Below are positions 29,175 to 43,067 of a DNA stretch of 64,000 nucleotides, in pieces (positions within the stretch are counted from its first letter, which is position 1; every line of letters starts with the position of its first letter). Where the stretch lies: the NCBI GenBank assembly GCA_020809705.1, contig CP085828.1:2790001-2854000 (forward strand), written 5' to 3'. The translations under genes and the position numbers were made by a program. Below the pieces are notes generated by a model that was not told the origin of the DNA, ran no database searches, and was given only the letters and a program-made list of their open reading frames with translations. This DNA is from Calonectria ilicicola (taxonomy: Eukaryota > Ascomycota > Sordariomycetes > Hypocreales > Nectriaceae).

Positions 29175-32100
29175 GCACTCGTACTCACACTCACACACAA
29201 CCTTTGATTCGGTGTCTGGCGCCTGGGCTGAAGTGCAAGAGCGGAAGAGTCAGCGACGCACGCTGGGTCTAGCCAAGCAGGGTATTCTTGCCACCAGCGA
29301 GCCCAAAGAGATCAAGCGATGGACGAACGCAATGGCTGAGGTTGATGCTGCGGATTCTGCTGATGGTTGCGCTGGCTGTGGAGGAGGGAACCTTCCGACT
29401 AGCCGCCTTAGCCATCGAAGTGCGGGGCGTATTCCGCAGGTACCTTTCTGCGTGCTGGCCGTACCTACCGACCTACTGTAAGAGGTTCTCATGGCACACA
29501 CACACATGCCTCTCGCCGTGATCACCCTCTGTGTCGCGCTTGACCAGGAAGATACCTGGAGACCTCAAGCTAACATGCACAGATGTGTATGTACCCGCCT
29601 TCCCCTTACTAGTAACTCGCCTGATGCATTCGCTGCTAGCACCATCTCTGTTGACCCCGATCCCTGGGTTCGAGAAGCTTTTTGGACGTCCAACTGGCAT
29701 TCGCATCTCCTCGCAAAAAGGTCGATACGGATCAGACTAGCCACTCGACAGCATCAGCTGGATGGCACCGGTGGAGATACTGATCAACCCACCCGCCTGG
29801 GACCGCTTGACATTGTTTGCCCTTATCCCGTCCTCGTCTCGTCCTCATCCTATCCTGTGTGTGCTGCAGCCGCAGCCTCCGCCCAATACGACCCTCCCCA
29901 GCAGGAGCACAATGGGACACAGCTACGGGGTCACGACTCAACCTGGTTTGGAAACCCAGTACTGGCAGTCACTTAATGGGCCAAATCAATGACATGGTGG
30001 TGCGAGGGCCTTCTTTGTTTTTTTTTGGTTCCTTATTTACCTCAGCAGAGTCTAGGCCCGGACCCTGAGAGGGGGCCTCGATGAACCTAGTCCATGCATC
30101 CCACTGACCCTCGTGGCCCTGTGAGGACTCGACTCGTCACCAACCCGGTTCTGAGCCCGGGCTGGGGAAGAAGCCACGCCATGACCAGGTGCCATGGTGG
30201 CTTTCTGAACATTTACCTTTGCATTTCCCATCGCTGCTGTGCATGGCGTCTCCTTGAATTGAAGGGCTTCTCCTTTCCGGGCCATAGTAGAGGCGCCTTG
30301 CAAAGTCTCTGCTTGTCAAGAACCCAACTTTGATCAGCCATCACTCGGTTTGTCTCACTTTTTTTTTTTCACATGGCTTGGCGTAGGGGCTGCAAATTGC
30401 GCCGGGCTGTCGCAGCAGCCCTGTCCCCATTATCAGACTCCTTCCCCAAAGCAGTAAGCGAACCAAAACGGCACTGCAGCGATACCCAGACGTGAGCGTG
30501 GCACAGTAATTGTCAATAATAAAGTTGAAAGGCCCGCCTCCTGCGGAGAACAACAGCGAAAATGGATATCGAACAGTCATCATGAATGCATGAAGAAATG
30601 GGCAAGCCCACGGCGTGTAGACAGTCAGGTCATGTGCGACTTTGCACATGTGATACTCCACCACAGGGGATCCATCATTCCATCAAGAGACATACTGCCC
30701 CAGATTCATTGGAAGGCCATTAGTTCTCTTCCGTGGCACTCGGTTTGGCCCAAGATTCGTTGCTGAGTGTGCTGGTCCCCATGGTGGAGCGTGGGGCGGT
30801 ACCCTGACGGTTTGTTCCACGTTTTCTGCTGGGGGATTCAAGCTGGGATGGCCCACCTGCAGAAGAAGAGACAAGTGACAGAGAGCAATGAGCCAAAAAG
30901 GAGCCCTGAGGGGGCGAACGGCAAGTGAAAAATGACGGTGCGACACTGCTCTGTCAATCCCAGATATTGCGGGTGCGAATGAGTCGCCAGCAGTCCTTGC
31001 AAACCTTAGTCAGGACCAGGGTCCCAGGGCCATTTGTGCGAAACAAGGAGCCAGTTCTCCCGTGTGTGCTGACTGAGAGTGGGGGACTGTGTTGGCTTCG
31101 ATGAGCATGCCTGCTGCACTCGAGCCTGGCGCTATGCTTCGTTTGGTCTTACTCGCAGTGCAGTCGGCCCACCTTCAATGGGATTGTGCCTGCTAGGCAT
31201 CCAAATTACTGTCCTGCCCTATGCAACCAGGTCTATTCCGTATGTATGCCTTGAATGCATCCAACAAGGCTGCATTGGCGACGAGCAGAGGCGCAGGGTA
31301 TTCATTCGGCGACTGCTGCTTGCTGTCTATCCTCGCGTCCCATCAGAGTCCCAGTCCTCGACTGCGCCTTGCTGTGGCATTCATTGAATGAACGCGCACC
31401 AAGGTAATGTCGGCAACAGAAGTAGACGAAATAAAACAAAATACCAACCGCAGATAGTTTTATATCCCATCACTCACTCCCGTTACAAGCCGGACTGTCA
31501 GGATAAAGCACAAGGCAACCCTGCATAGGAGTGCCGCCCTCCCATGTTCCAACAGGGTGTTGCTTGATGCCGTAGCAAGCCACTAAATCGATTGGACGAC
31601 AGACACTCTTCTGGATTCTCGGTGTCCAGATGAGACTGGTACTACAGTTCATCCCTATCTAGATATTCAAACTATATTTTTTTTTAGGGTCGATTCATGT
31701 TGGTAACTCTGGGTCAAGGTGAGAAAACGGACCAACCTCGGCTCGCTCACGGGCTGCTTCACTGTCTCCCCTGACTCCCACGTCAAGACGATCGCCTCGA
31801 TGTGGCAAGGGGGCTGCGCACATTCCCCTGGTTCCGAGCGCCCCGACCCTGGTAGACGGTCTGTGGTACCGTACGAGATGCTATTTGCAGCTCTCGTTCA
31901 AACTGTCGCCAAGGTGGCTAATTGTAGTCTCGTCTCCCGTAGAGTTAGAGACACGGAAGACATTTCTTCACCGAAGATTTTGGGCCCCGTTTGGATGAAA
32001 CATGACAATCTAGCGTCCACCATCTGCTTGGTGGGAATGCCGAACATTCGATGCTCGTAACAGGTCGTCTTGGGTATGATGGACGGCAAACCCGAGCGTG

Positions 32101-35100
32101 TTAGCTCGGCTGGATGAAAGGGCGGCCCAATCATGGCATGCCCTGTTCATGATTGCCCCCTCCCAGTCCCTTCAAAGGATGACACGACCGGGACGACACG
32201 TGGGCGCCGGCTCTGGACCTGACAGCCGCGAAATGGAAAAAGAAAATACAAAAAGAAACGAGACAGAGCGATGGGCCTATAGGGCACCCGGCCGTAGGGT
32301 AGAGTTGGCCCGTCCTCCCTGCCGCGTCTTGAAACATCGACCCCGTGAGTGTTGGCTACTGCAGCCCCCTGGAACCGGCGCGCGCCCAGCACCCATTCAA
32401 CGGCTGATTGACGTCGAAAAGGGACAGCACAATGATCTGATCCTGGTGGCGATTCCCGGTATTTGTTTACTTATGGATGAAGGGAAATTGGGTGCCCGAC
32501 ACAGGTTCCACATGGGCTGAACAGAGGCCTGGCCACCCTTGCCGCTGGATGCAACAACCCATCTGGCAGCGATGTGTGATGAGATTTGCCAGTTGACATG
32601 AGGATCACCGACGCTCACCGGGGGGTGGTCCTCCTTACGGCGCAGCTCGGTACGGTGGGTGGCCTCTCGTCACCTCTCGCTTGTCGCTTGTCGACCCCCC
32701 TTGGGGCCTATATTCCCTGTTTCTCGACGCTCCCTGGCCTCCCGAAGCGGAAACCTTACCCCGCCGCAATCAGCATGCAAGGCCAGATGCTATCATCGAC
32801 GATCCCGTTTTTATTTTGCTTCCTTCCCCAGTGGTTCCCGTGAACCTCGTCAAAGGCGCATTGCGAACTGGCAAAGGCCCTCCCGCACGTGTAGAGCTCG
32901 GACGCTAAGACACGACTCGCATCCGATGCGGGTTGACGTGTCTAGGTCCCAAGGAAGTGTTCCAGAAGGCAGCTAATGGCCGACCCTTCTCGCTGCATGA
33001 GCGCGCTAGACCGGAAGAGCAACCGGGGCTATGACGCCCATCACACCCAAAGTACTCCACACCAGCTACCAGGTGTTCAGGTACCTCTCCAGCGCCACGG
33101 GCTCTCTCAATGGCTCTCAAGGGCTCCCACGGTCAGTGCGTCCAGCTGCAACACCAGCCTCCAGTCGAAGAACAGCTTGCATCGCGAGGAGCTAGTCCCA
33201 TCCGCTTGCCTCACATCAGGAGATCACTTTCAATGGTCCGCAACGCGAATAGCTCAGGTATGTCTGCTGTGTCATGTCACACGTCTCACCACTTTCAATT
33301 GGGCTGTCTCGAACCCGTCCTAGCTGACTGTGACGGGCACCAAAGAGTCAACTCTTGCGCGTCCAGCATTCCCTTTGCTCTGCGCGAATGATGCATCATC
33401 CTTCCCCGTTAATGGGACCGGCCAGCTTCACCTGGCCTGGGGATGCCATGGCCAACACCATTTTTCGAGTTAGCCTCAACTGATTCCATTTCGTGTGGCT
33501 TAGATGCTGTGCGACGCAACCTCCACTAAGCCTCCGAACAGCCCCGCTGCCTTAAATACTATTCACAAACCGTTAGTCCTATCTGCGACGGCTGTTTGGC
33601 GTGTGGAAACCTTGGCCTATCTGCATCGTCCCCTTCGCTTCGATGGCTACTTTAGACAAAAGCCAAGGTTATCGTGGAATTTAGCCGCATTTCCTCTCAC
33701 ATCCCACTCAGGATCAGCGTGATGGTCAAGGTCTTGTCGTGGAATAGCTCGTCAATAGTGTTTGGGCGAACACTTCCGATGCAGGCTCCCGACCGCCCAC
33801 TGATTCTGGGCGAGTTTTGTCTCAGCCACCCGGGTGGTTGGCTTGAGGGCTTGGTCGGATTCGACGACCTGCTGCTGCGAGTCTCACCGAGCTCGCCCGG
33901 TATATTTACAAATGCGGCAGCTGCAGAGACAAGGTTTCCGCACTAGCTGCACAGGCTGTACAAGCTGGACAAGAGGCCATTTCCACTTTGCTTCAGGTGA
34001 GGAATACTCTTCGCCCATAACCTCTGACGCTACGGAAGCGGGATGTCTGATCTGGGCAAGTGATGCGGCGGTCCAACACATTCCTCGGCCGGAAGTGATC
34101 GTCGAGGAGGGCGACTAGCTCCGATTTGAGCATGGCAGCAAGTTATTTTTTTCGAGGCTATATTGTGGATCAGATGTGGCACACCAATTTGCCGTGGTAT
34201 TTTCATCATCTCCAATCCTCTCTGTCTGGTGTGCGGAATGGGGCCATCCTACGACGCGGTGATGTGAAAGTGCCCTCGAAACCTTCGCCCACAAAACACA
34301 ATAGGATAGTGTGAGCCATTGACCAGATCTTTCGAGATGCCGTGCTGGAGTTTGAAGAATATATCGCGACATATCCTACGCTGGGAGGGCTAGATACAAC
34401 ACAGACACCTACCTTCGGCAAAGTCCAGAGTATGTATTGCCTTCCGCAGAGAAATATTTCGGCCGATATGTGATGAACCTTGTTTGCCACATAGCGAGCG
34501 CCCGACCCAGCAGTCTTTCCAATGGCTCAAGCTCCCGGGAGGCTTGTTAAGCTGGTCTCGATCGGCTTTAGTGAGATGGTGGTGGCGACCAGGACCATGA
34601 GATTGGCATATGGGCTAGACCATTTCCGAGACTGAAGAGTTTAATCCCTCTGGTTTCCTTTAAGGAGACATACCCCGGGATTCGGTATCGGGGGAGTGTG
34701 GAGGGGCTGTAGATCGCCTCGCTCAGCTGCTAGTTGGCAGGATTGCCATTCCGCCACGAGCTGATGAATCACATGTGGCGTCGTTGTTATTTGCATGGCT
34801 TGTGGAGTCATGACGCCTTCCTGCTGCTGGAGGCAGGTTCTAACTGGACTGCCACATTGATCTGTGGTACTGGTTCACTTCTGCATTTAGATGGCCAATA
34901 GCTGCTCTAGGTTAGTACTCCTCTACCAGGGACTGGGGTTGAATGAACTCAATGTTTTCATATTTGCCAACTACGAACCTGTGATATGGATATCAGCTAA
35001 TTTTTTAATGGAAGATAAGATGCGCCCTTGTGTGGAGTTTACTGTCTATTCTGGGAGGTACAGGTAGATGCGCAGCGGCAATGATGGCGTAAAAGAGTTA

Positions 35101-37281
35101 GCCAGTGGTTTAGAAAGCAGTAGTCAAACAACTATAAATGAACCCTCTCCACACAGCGGTCCCGACAGGTTACCTGTCGATACAATTGCGAGTAGCATTT
35201 ACTGGTTTTTTGTGCTCGTGTACTGTCTACGAATAACCTGAGGATAGCAACTTTCTAGGAGTAAACAGGAGCAACTACTCGCATGCTATATCTTCAAAGA
35301 TGAACAAATGACCTCATCTACCAACCAGGACCCTGATGAACCGTCTTAAATTGCACATCGGGGTGTAGATATTGATTGAGACGGAGCAGAAGCAAGTCTC
35401 CCTTCGACAGCATTAGTGTAGTTGACTGACTCTCTGTGGATAGGGCTTAGTGGTTCCGACAGGTGATCTAAGACATGCAGCGCCCCGTCCAGGCTGATGG
35501 GGAGAGAAAGGAAGCATGTATCAACATGGGGTTTTAAGCTTGTGAGCGACTTTGCTGCAGCGGGCGACAGCTCGGCAGTCGTCGCCTCTACCCGGCCCAG
35601 GCGGGATCGGTGTCGGGCCAATGGGCAAGCATATCATTCATGCAAGACACGTTGGCGGGCAGGCGTCGTGTGGTGTGTGCGAGCATGCGATGCAACCCTG
35701 GGCCCGCGGCCGTATCCAATGGCAGGTGGGTTGATGGGCGGGGGAGCAGTGTCGAATGGTGAGAGCACACGGAGTTTTGTCTCCCGTCAGAAAAGAAAAA
35801 AAAAACGCTGCTCGTCATACTTGAGGGATTGGGCGGGGATGGCGGATAGGCGCGAGACAACGAACAATACGCGCACAGCAGGTTGGTGGGTTGGAGGATA
35901 GTGCCTAGTGTATCGAAAAACCCTAAGCTGGGGTTGGACGACAATGTGACTGGGCGGAACGGATAGCTACGCGGATGGCAGCAAGTACAGTAACTAGGGA
36001 GAGGCTCAAGGACCAGGGTCAGCCAGACAACTTATAGGTGACGTGGATTGCGGCAAAGCCACGGCTGGCCAAGGAGATCACCGTGGAACCCAAGGAACCG
36101 TGGGGGGAGGATACGGGAGCATACGAGGATGCAACTTTAGTCAAATCATGAGGGCATGAACTGTGCAGAAAGAAACCAACTCAGTGACGCGCCCTTGTAT
36201 TTCCCTGGCACCGCTGCTGCTACTGCTGCATGCTTGCATCCAGCCAGCCATCTATCCACGCACCCACACACAGTCACAGACGCACACACCACTCACTGGT
36301 GACCCTGACCCGTGACGTTTGGTGGTGCTGTGCTCCGTGTGTGTTGTGTGTTGTATTGTGTTGCGTTGCGTTGTGGGCGTGGGTGCGTGTGTGTGTTGGC
36401 CGCTGCCGTACTGTAATTTATCACCACAAGCCAGTTTAATGGGCAACTAATGGAAGCAGGTGGGCCGCACAGCGCACTGACAGTGCCGACGCTAGTAGAC
36501 AAATGAATGATGGGTTCCATTTCCATATGGATATGGATATGGCGGGGTACCACGGGCACTAATAAGATGAAGTTTGTATGCACCAAACGCCCCCTTGCTC
36601 TCAATTCATCCAATGCTCATCCCGACATGGGACCTTAATCTAAAGCACTCGATGATTTTCTCCCACCCTTTACTTTAACCTTGCTTTCTCCGATTGTTGT
36701 TCTTTGTTCCTTGTGCTTGACATCGCGACGTTCACCCACCGTGCCCTTTGTCAAGCACTTATTCTTGCTTTTTTTATCCTCTCTCTCTCTCTCTTTCTCT
36801 CTCTTTGCTTATTGCTTTTGCCCCCGGTGCTTCGGCGCATCATCCATCCGTCGATCCCCCTCGTCTAGTGCTCCTCTCGCCTGCTGTGCCACCCACGTCC
36901 CAGCTATTTGGTCCTCCTTGTCTAGCCAGAGCCTCAACAGCTGCATCTTGACCGCTTTCTGTGCGCCCTTGAACATCCCACCGCGGGCCTGGTCGAATAC
37001 CGCCAAGCTTGACCATCGCATACGTCCTTCCTCCTAGCTGTCTATTCTCTTCCTCCCTCTCTCTATCTCGACTGCTTCCGCCCTCCCACAACGTGCGCGC
37101 CACCACGCCGCCCCCTCAAAAGACCAAGAAAAAAAAACAAGCCGCGATTCCATCCCCGACAGCCACCGAGCCATTCTGCATCGGCCACTGCATGTAGATG
37201 GCAGCATTATAACGAGACTGAAAGACGGAATACAGCATTCTTCTGACGTGGCGGGCACATCGGCCGCCCTCCTGAGTCGCA

Positions 37282-39630
37282 ATGAGCTCCGACGAGTCCA
37301 GCCCTGCGCTTGACGTGCGCGATTCCCACGATGACTTGAAGCCCGTCCTATCGCCCATCGTCCCCCCGTCACCCGCCTCCCTCGCAAAGCTCGACTTCAC
37401 ACCCCTCGTTACCGTTGTCGGCTTCCATCATGCTCGCGGCCCCGAAGTTGAGACCTGGTTTGGCGCCGAGGAGGGGCAAGATCCCGCTGTCGACTATAAT
37501 TGGACATTGCTGCCATTCATGGCCCTGAGTGACGGTGCACATGCGTAAGTCCCAGCTACAACTTTGGCCGTAGTTCAGGCCATCTGGTGAAGATAACCTG
37601 CTTACCAGCTTCACAGCTCCGAGGAGGACTTTTCGTACTTTACGCTGCTCCGACCAGAATCTGAGACGGCACCCGCCACATCCCTATTCGGAATCTCGTG
37701 CACGCGACAACTAGACTCGTCTCAGCTTATAAACCGACCGGCAGACGTCACGCGTTCGACTGTGCAGAAAGCCGTTGTCGTCATCGCCGACAGCCCACAG
37801 TTTTTTGGCATGTTACGCCAGCGGCTCAGTATCATCACACAAGCATGGTTTGCCCAGCGCGAGTTTACCGATGTTGAGATTCTTCGCAAGTTCCAGGAGA
37901 GTTTGGCCGACGAGAAGAAGAGAGGATTGCTTAATGAACATGTGGACCGGGACCAGTACCTCGGCATGAGCTTGCGGGAGCTGATTCACGAGTTCAAATG
38001 GCAAACGCTCGTTCTCCTGAAGTGCTGTCTTCTCCAGCCCAAAGTAAGTCAAAGACGAGAGGAGCTTGCATGCACTCGATGCTAACAATGATAGATGCTC
38101 TTCTTTGGCACCAAATGTGATCGGTTGTGCATGATGCAATTTTCTCTTTTGTCTTTGATACCCGGCCTCATTCGTAACCTCCAGGACTGTGCCGATCCTG
38201 ACCTGAACAACTATGAAAAGAACCTGTCCAAACCTACGAGTTTGCGAACTAGCGATCGCAACTCTCTCTTGACCTACATGGGCCTTCCCCTTCAGCTCTT
38301 TGGCAAGGTATGTGACCCATCAACAGTCAACTTCAAAAGCTCCATGTACTCACGCGGTCTTCAGGGAAGCTTGTACGGCCCTTACACGCCTTTGCAGCAG
38401 CTTGATATTCTTGCCGACTTTGGAACTAAATCATATATTGTGGGAAGCACAAACTCCCTCCTGCTTCAGCAGAAAGATCGATACAGTGATATCCTCATTA
38501 ACCTCGACGAGGATACAATCAACATTACTTCGCCCTCTCTGAGATCTGCCCTGACCCTCACGGCTGCTGATCGTCGATGGATTGATTACCTGACGCAGGA
38601 AATTTACGAAACTTGGGATGAGTCCAATCCCAGCAGGCCGAAAACACTTAAATATGTAGGGAGCGAGGAGTTTATCCGGCTCCAGTTTGAAGAGTACATT
38701 CTCGCGATGATCTCGTCTGTCAAATACCACAACTATCTCACGGCAAACCCCAACAACCCTAAAGCTATTCTCCCCGAGATCGAAGGCGATCCGATTTTCG
38801 ACTTTGGTCTTGATTGGGTCGAGGCTTGGCAGCGAACTGAAAACTACCGTATCTGGAATGCCAACACTGATTCGCATTTGTTTGACATTGTTGATCCACG
38901 CCATCCCTGCGCGGGAGGGTTAACTATTGACGATGTTCAACGCCGCATTGCAGAGCAGGTCAAAGAATTACATTTAGATGAGCGATTCGCACAGGGACGT
39001 GAGGCCCTCGGCCGCAACTTTGCAGCTGGTCGCGAGAAAGCGTCGTTCGTGTTGAACAAGCTCTACGCTGATATGGAGGCTCTTCGCGAAGCCCAACGAC
39101 GCCGTGCCGAGGAGGCTCGCGCAGCTAACCCCAATGGCAGTCCAGCGGGTGAGCAGCAACAACCCGGCTACGGCGTTGACCTTGGCAAGGCGGGGCAATC
39201 TGTGCAGTCAGCAGGCGCCAGGGCTGGTGCATACATGTCAAGCTGGGCGGCATGGGCAGGCGAGAAACGTCGTACGGGCGGATGGGGTGGTGGCTGGGGT
39301 CGAAAGGCGACACCAAAGGCTGAGAAGCCGGAGTCTTCGCGGTCTACGAGCCCCATTGAGAATGACTATCAAATCATCAGCCCGCCGGACACTCGGTCTG
39401 GCTCTGCCGACGATACTGCCATCGACAGGCCTTCTACCGGCGCCAGCTTCAGCGAGAGTATTCTGTCGGGCGCCAGCGACTCACCCAGAAAACCAAGGAG
39501 TGAGGTGCAGCCTGGCAACGAGGAGGGGGCGTCTTTGCCAAAAAAGAATGATGTGCCGACGGACGTAAAGGACGATGGATTCCGCACAGAGGATGTCGTC
39601 GGGTCGCGGGATAAATTGCCCGCAGCGTAA
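37282..39630 (+). CDS. avl9: AVL9-family late secretory pathway protein
   Basis: Four exons (37282-37544, 37617-38043, 38095-38307, 38365-39630) give 722 residues. AVL9 proteins are DENN-related and in yeast act in exocytic cargo transport from the Golgi. The N-terminal half matches the family: VTVVGFHHARGPEVE at about residues 44-58, YNWTLLPFMALSDGAHA, an SEEDFSYFTL block created by the first splice, the FFGMLRQRLSIITQAWF helix, and SLYGPYTPLQQLDIL after intron 3. The last 180 residues or so are low-complexity and charged (Ser/Pro/Glu-rich, with a GGWGGGWG stretch) and probably disordered. Introns have GTAAGT or GTATGT donors and CAG/TAG acceptors. Intron 3 is 57 nt with no stop codon in frame, so its retention would add 19 residues and not break the protein. 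The gene converges on cullin-1. Confidence 0.9.
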
Positions 39631-40540
39631 CCAGAATGGAGGAGGAGGGGGCGATGTTAGATTTGTTTTGATTTTTTTCCTTTTTTTGAAAACAAAAACG
39701 GAAGCCCTATTCGCAAGGATTGATGACCATACTTATATGCCATTATGCTATATTCAAACAACGAGTACGAAGAATCTGAAAAAAGATGATTTAATTAATA
39801 TTTTTAGGGTCACGACTAGATAGAAAGGACAGCAGCAGTAGCAGGGTTAACACGTCATATAACGGAACTGACCAAGTCGTAGAAAAAAAAAATAAAAGAC
39901 AGAAAACATGCATCAAGCAATCGACCATCTATCAAAGCCTGAAAATGTTTAAAGTCAAGATGCTCTGCGGCCTGGCCATCATGAAACGTCACGACTAGAT
40001 CCCGTGCTTTCTCGAAAGGGGATTTGCCCATGTTTAATAACACGCCGGCTCCTGTATGTGTAGATGTGTAGATGTGTGTAATAATGTCCTGCACCTATTC
40101 TCCCAAGCTTTTGCAGCGCGCCGCTCCCTGCTCCCACAATCCAGCCAAGCCCTTCCAATCCATTTCCTATTACCTAACCCCTCCGAAGGTCATCCATCAT
40201 AAGACAAGAAAAACAAGAACACATAGCGGGAGGGAGAGAAGGCAATAAACGGGGAAAGAATTCGCTGGCGAAGAGGGCCCCATGTTGCACATAACCATGC
40301 CGGCCATCTAATCAAAACCCTGCCCTTCCTCATCTCTACTACCGTAGCTCCCTGCCCGCGAAAGAGCCACCATGATTCAATGCCGACCGTGACGGCCCAT
40401 CCACAGCCCATGCCTCAGCAGGAAAAAAAGAGACAAACCAGGTCTGCCGAAGAACCAAAAGGTGCATGTTGAGCGTAAATCAAGAAGGCTTTGCAAATTT
40501 CACAAATTTTGAGCCATTTGAAGGCTGACGAGAGTGTCCG
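39631..40540. other. Convergent 3' region between AVL9 and cullin-1
   Basis: These 910 bp hold the two facing 3' untranslated regions. The AVL9 side has long T- and A-rich tracts. I see no gene or notable repeat. Confidence 0.6.
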
Positions 40541-43067
40541 TTAAGCAAGGTATCCTAGCTCATCATCTCCAACACGTTCGAGGTATTCCTTATCAAGCAG
40601 GATTTCGATACACTTCTTGATGTCGCTGACCTTGGGCATAAACCGAGAGCGGATCTGGTTAATGGTTTCACTCACGAGCTGAGTGTGCTTCATCTTCTTG
40701 CGTGCCTTCATGATACGAACGATGGCAGACTGTGCAAATGTTAGCAAGTGAAAAAACCCTCACCAAGAAAAAAAAATACATACCTGGAGAACCAGCTTTC
40801 GGTCTTCCTCAATTGTCTTATTCGTCTCCGCCTCCTCCTGCTTCGCCTCCTTCACACCGCCCAGGTTCAAGTTGACCCGGATCTTCTTACTCTTGAAGTC
40901 GTAGTTTAGACGGAATGTCTTCCCAGGACCTGGCTTTTCGCCTGCGGCCCCAATGGTGAGGACCTTGGCCTTGAGAATAACGGCCAAAGCTTGATCTAGC
41001 ACTTCAGAGCTGAGTTGTGTTGCACTGAGCATATCCTCATAGGTATAGGTATCTTTCTCGTTAAAGAGGAGAAGAATGGCCATTTGGTAAATAGATACTT
41101 GGAACGTGTAGGGTGTCTTGCTGTTCTTGCAGTAGCCTGCCTTGATTTCACCCTTGCAGAGGTGCCATAGCCATGTCAGCTTGCGGCCGTCATGCTTGTG
41201 CCTGTAGAAACGAATGAATCGCTCGATCTCTGCGGCGATCTCGGCTGGCGGGTTGAAATCAGTGCTAGGGGGAGTCAAAGGCCAGAAACCAGTACCCAAG
41301 ATGGAGAAGTTGGAATCAACAGCCTTGGTGACTTCAACACCCTCCAAGTGATCTCGGAACTCCTTGTTGAGGTCCTTGGAAATTTGCATATCCTGGAACA
41401 TGCGCTGTAGCTTATTGGTATACTCGAAACCGCACGCCTCCTTTAGCTTGCTGATCATGCTGGTCTCGGCATCGTCTGATGACGAGTTGCTATGAACTAA
41501 ACGTCGTGCCAGCATACGGGAGTAGAACTTTTGGAAGACGTCCTTGTCCTCAATATATTTGAAAACAGTCATGATCTGGGTGAGAGTGCGCTCAAGCTCG
41601 GCTTCCTCGATGCTCGTGCTGCTCTTTCGAAGTAACACATCAGTGTACTTGGCCAAGAGCTCAGGTGACTTGTTGGAACCGGCCTTGCAGACTTCGTTTC
41701 GGTTAACAAACTCTCTGCATGCGTTATCTAGGGAGCGAGTAAACTCGGGCTCATCGTTAAAGGCCCTCTTGACCAACCCCTGATACTGGGTGTGAATCTC
41801 TAAGAGAGCATCCACGTAGACCTTGGGCTCAAGCTTGTCACCCTCAGAGGACTGCACCTTCTGAACAGCAGCAAGACCTGCCTTTCTAACATGGGTCTCA
41901 AATCGGGTCCTGAGGGGCTCTAGTCCATCAGGAATGCGTGACAAAAGATTGTACATTCTCGCCATATCCTCTTCGCGATCATTGTCGAGAAGAACTTGGA
42001 ACTCTTCGCGTAGAAGACCCGAGTGATCGGCAATTAGAGCCTGGTTACAGCATTTCTTGAGCGGGATTGCAATGTCCTGGTGAAGGTACATGCGTACACG
42101 CTCCTCTTCTTCAGCCAAGCGAGTCTCAGCCTTCTTCATGTACTCAACGACACTGTTCTCTGCCACGAACTGCTTAGATTCGGCAAGGTAGAATTCTTTG
42201 GTCGCGTTGAGGAAGGGGCGCTCGAAGTGGAATCGGTAAACGTCGAGAGTTGATTTGGAAGGATCGGCCTCATCCAGACCCAGAGATACGAATGAGTCGA
42301 CCACTTGTTTGATCTGGCCGTGCTCAATGGTCTCGCCATTTCTTTGCTTTTCGACTAGCTTCAGCACAGCATCCATGACTTTGGTTGAGACCTGCTCGAA
42401 AAGAACGCGGCGCCATTGTACTAGGTGTAGTGTGTAGACATCATAGATATTCTTCTTGCCCTCGTCGATCTCTCTCTTGACCCAGTGGCGGTTCAGGTAG
42501 CGGAAAAGATGGTGAATGTACTTGGCGGCAACCGTGTATCTGCCCCATTCTTTGATATAGAAGGCGAGCAATCCTTCATCGGTGTGCGCTCTGGACTTGG
42601 TGATTAGTTCTTCGAGATGTTGCTTCAGGTAATCGATCAGCTTGTTGTAAAGCTCTTCGCCGAGAAGATGCGCTAGAATGCGTCAGTGGATTTTTCTAGG
42701 AGAAAGGCATAGAAAGAGAATATTGGTACCTCCACGATGGTTAGAGTGCATGGCTGGGCCACCCAGGCCAACCGCCTTTTGTGATGTGCAAAAGTTGTGG
42801 ACAGCACTAATTAAATTAGCATCAAAGAGAGCAAGACAGAGGTGGCATTGGTGGAGAACATACGTGTAGACACCCATATACATCTGCATATCAATACCTT
42901 GCTCGAGATCATTCATGATACGTGAGATTCCAGCCTGTAGGTAGGTCCATCTGGCACCAGTCAGCAAGGTCCGCTAGCACACGCGCGCAGGCAACTTACG
43001 TTGCTCCGATATCCTCCCGGTTTGGTACCGGGGGCATCTGGCTCGGGGCAGCCATCTTGGCGGCCAT
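40541..43067 (-). CDS. cul1: Cullin-1, scaffold of SCF ubiquitin ligases
   Basis: Five exons (43000-43067, 42864-42950, 42730-42806, 40784-42672, 40541-40729) give 769 residues, the family's usual length. Cullin-1 links the Skp1/F-box substrate receptor at its N-terminus to the RING protein Rbx1 at its C-terminus. The N-terminal cullin repeats are visible ([12 protein letters not shown], the [15 protein letters not shown] helix, [20 protein letters not shown]). The cullin homology domain follows ([54 protein letters not shown]). The last exon encodes the neddylation winged helix with [13 protein letters not shown]; the NEDD8-acceptor lysine is about K715, and the protein ends GYLA. Two possible starts lie 12 nt apart (43067 and 43055); the upstream one is given. 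Both lead to the same body. Confidence 0.95.

Larger units (their letters stand above)
27927..37281. other. 9.35-kb spacer without a convincing gene
   Basis: No frame here has a recognisable domain, and the longest frames overlap others on both strands as expected by chance. The part nearest the G-alpha gene (27927-29200) is purine-rich on the plus strand and is probably its promoter and leader. Simple repeats lie at 29047 and 29157. The last 600 bp (36680-37281) are pyrimidine-rich, as expected for the leader of AVL9. I see no rRNA or tRNA signature and no clear transposon ends. Multi-exon or noncoding genes could be missed by eye. Confidence 0.5.
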
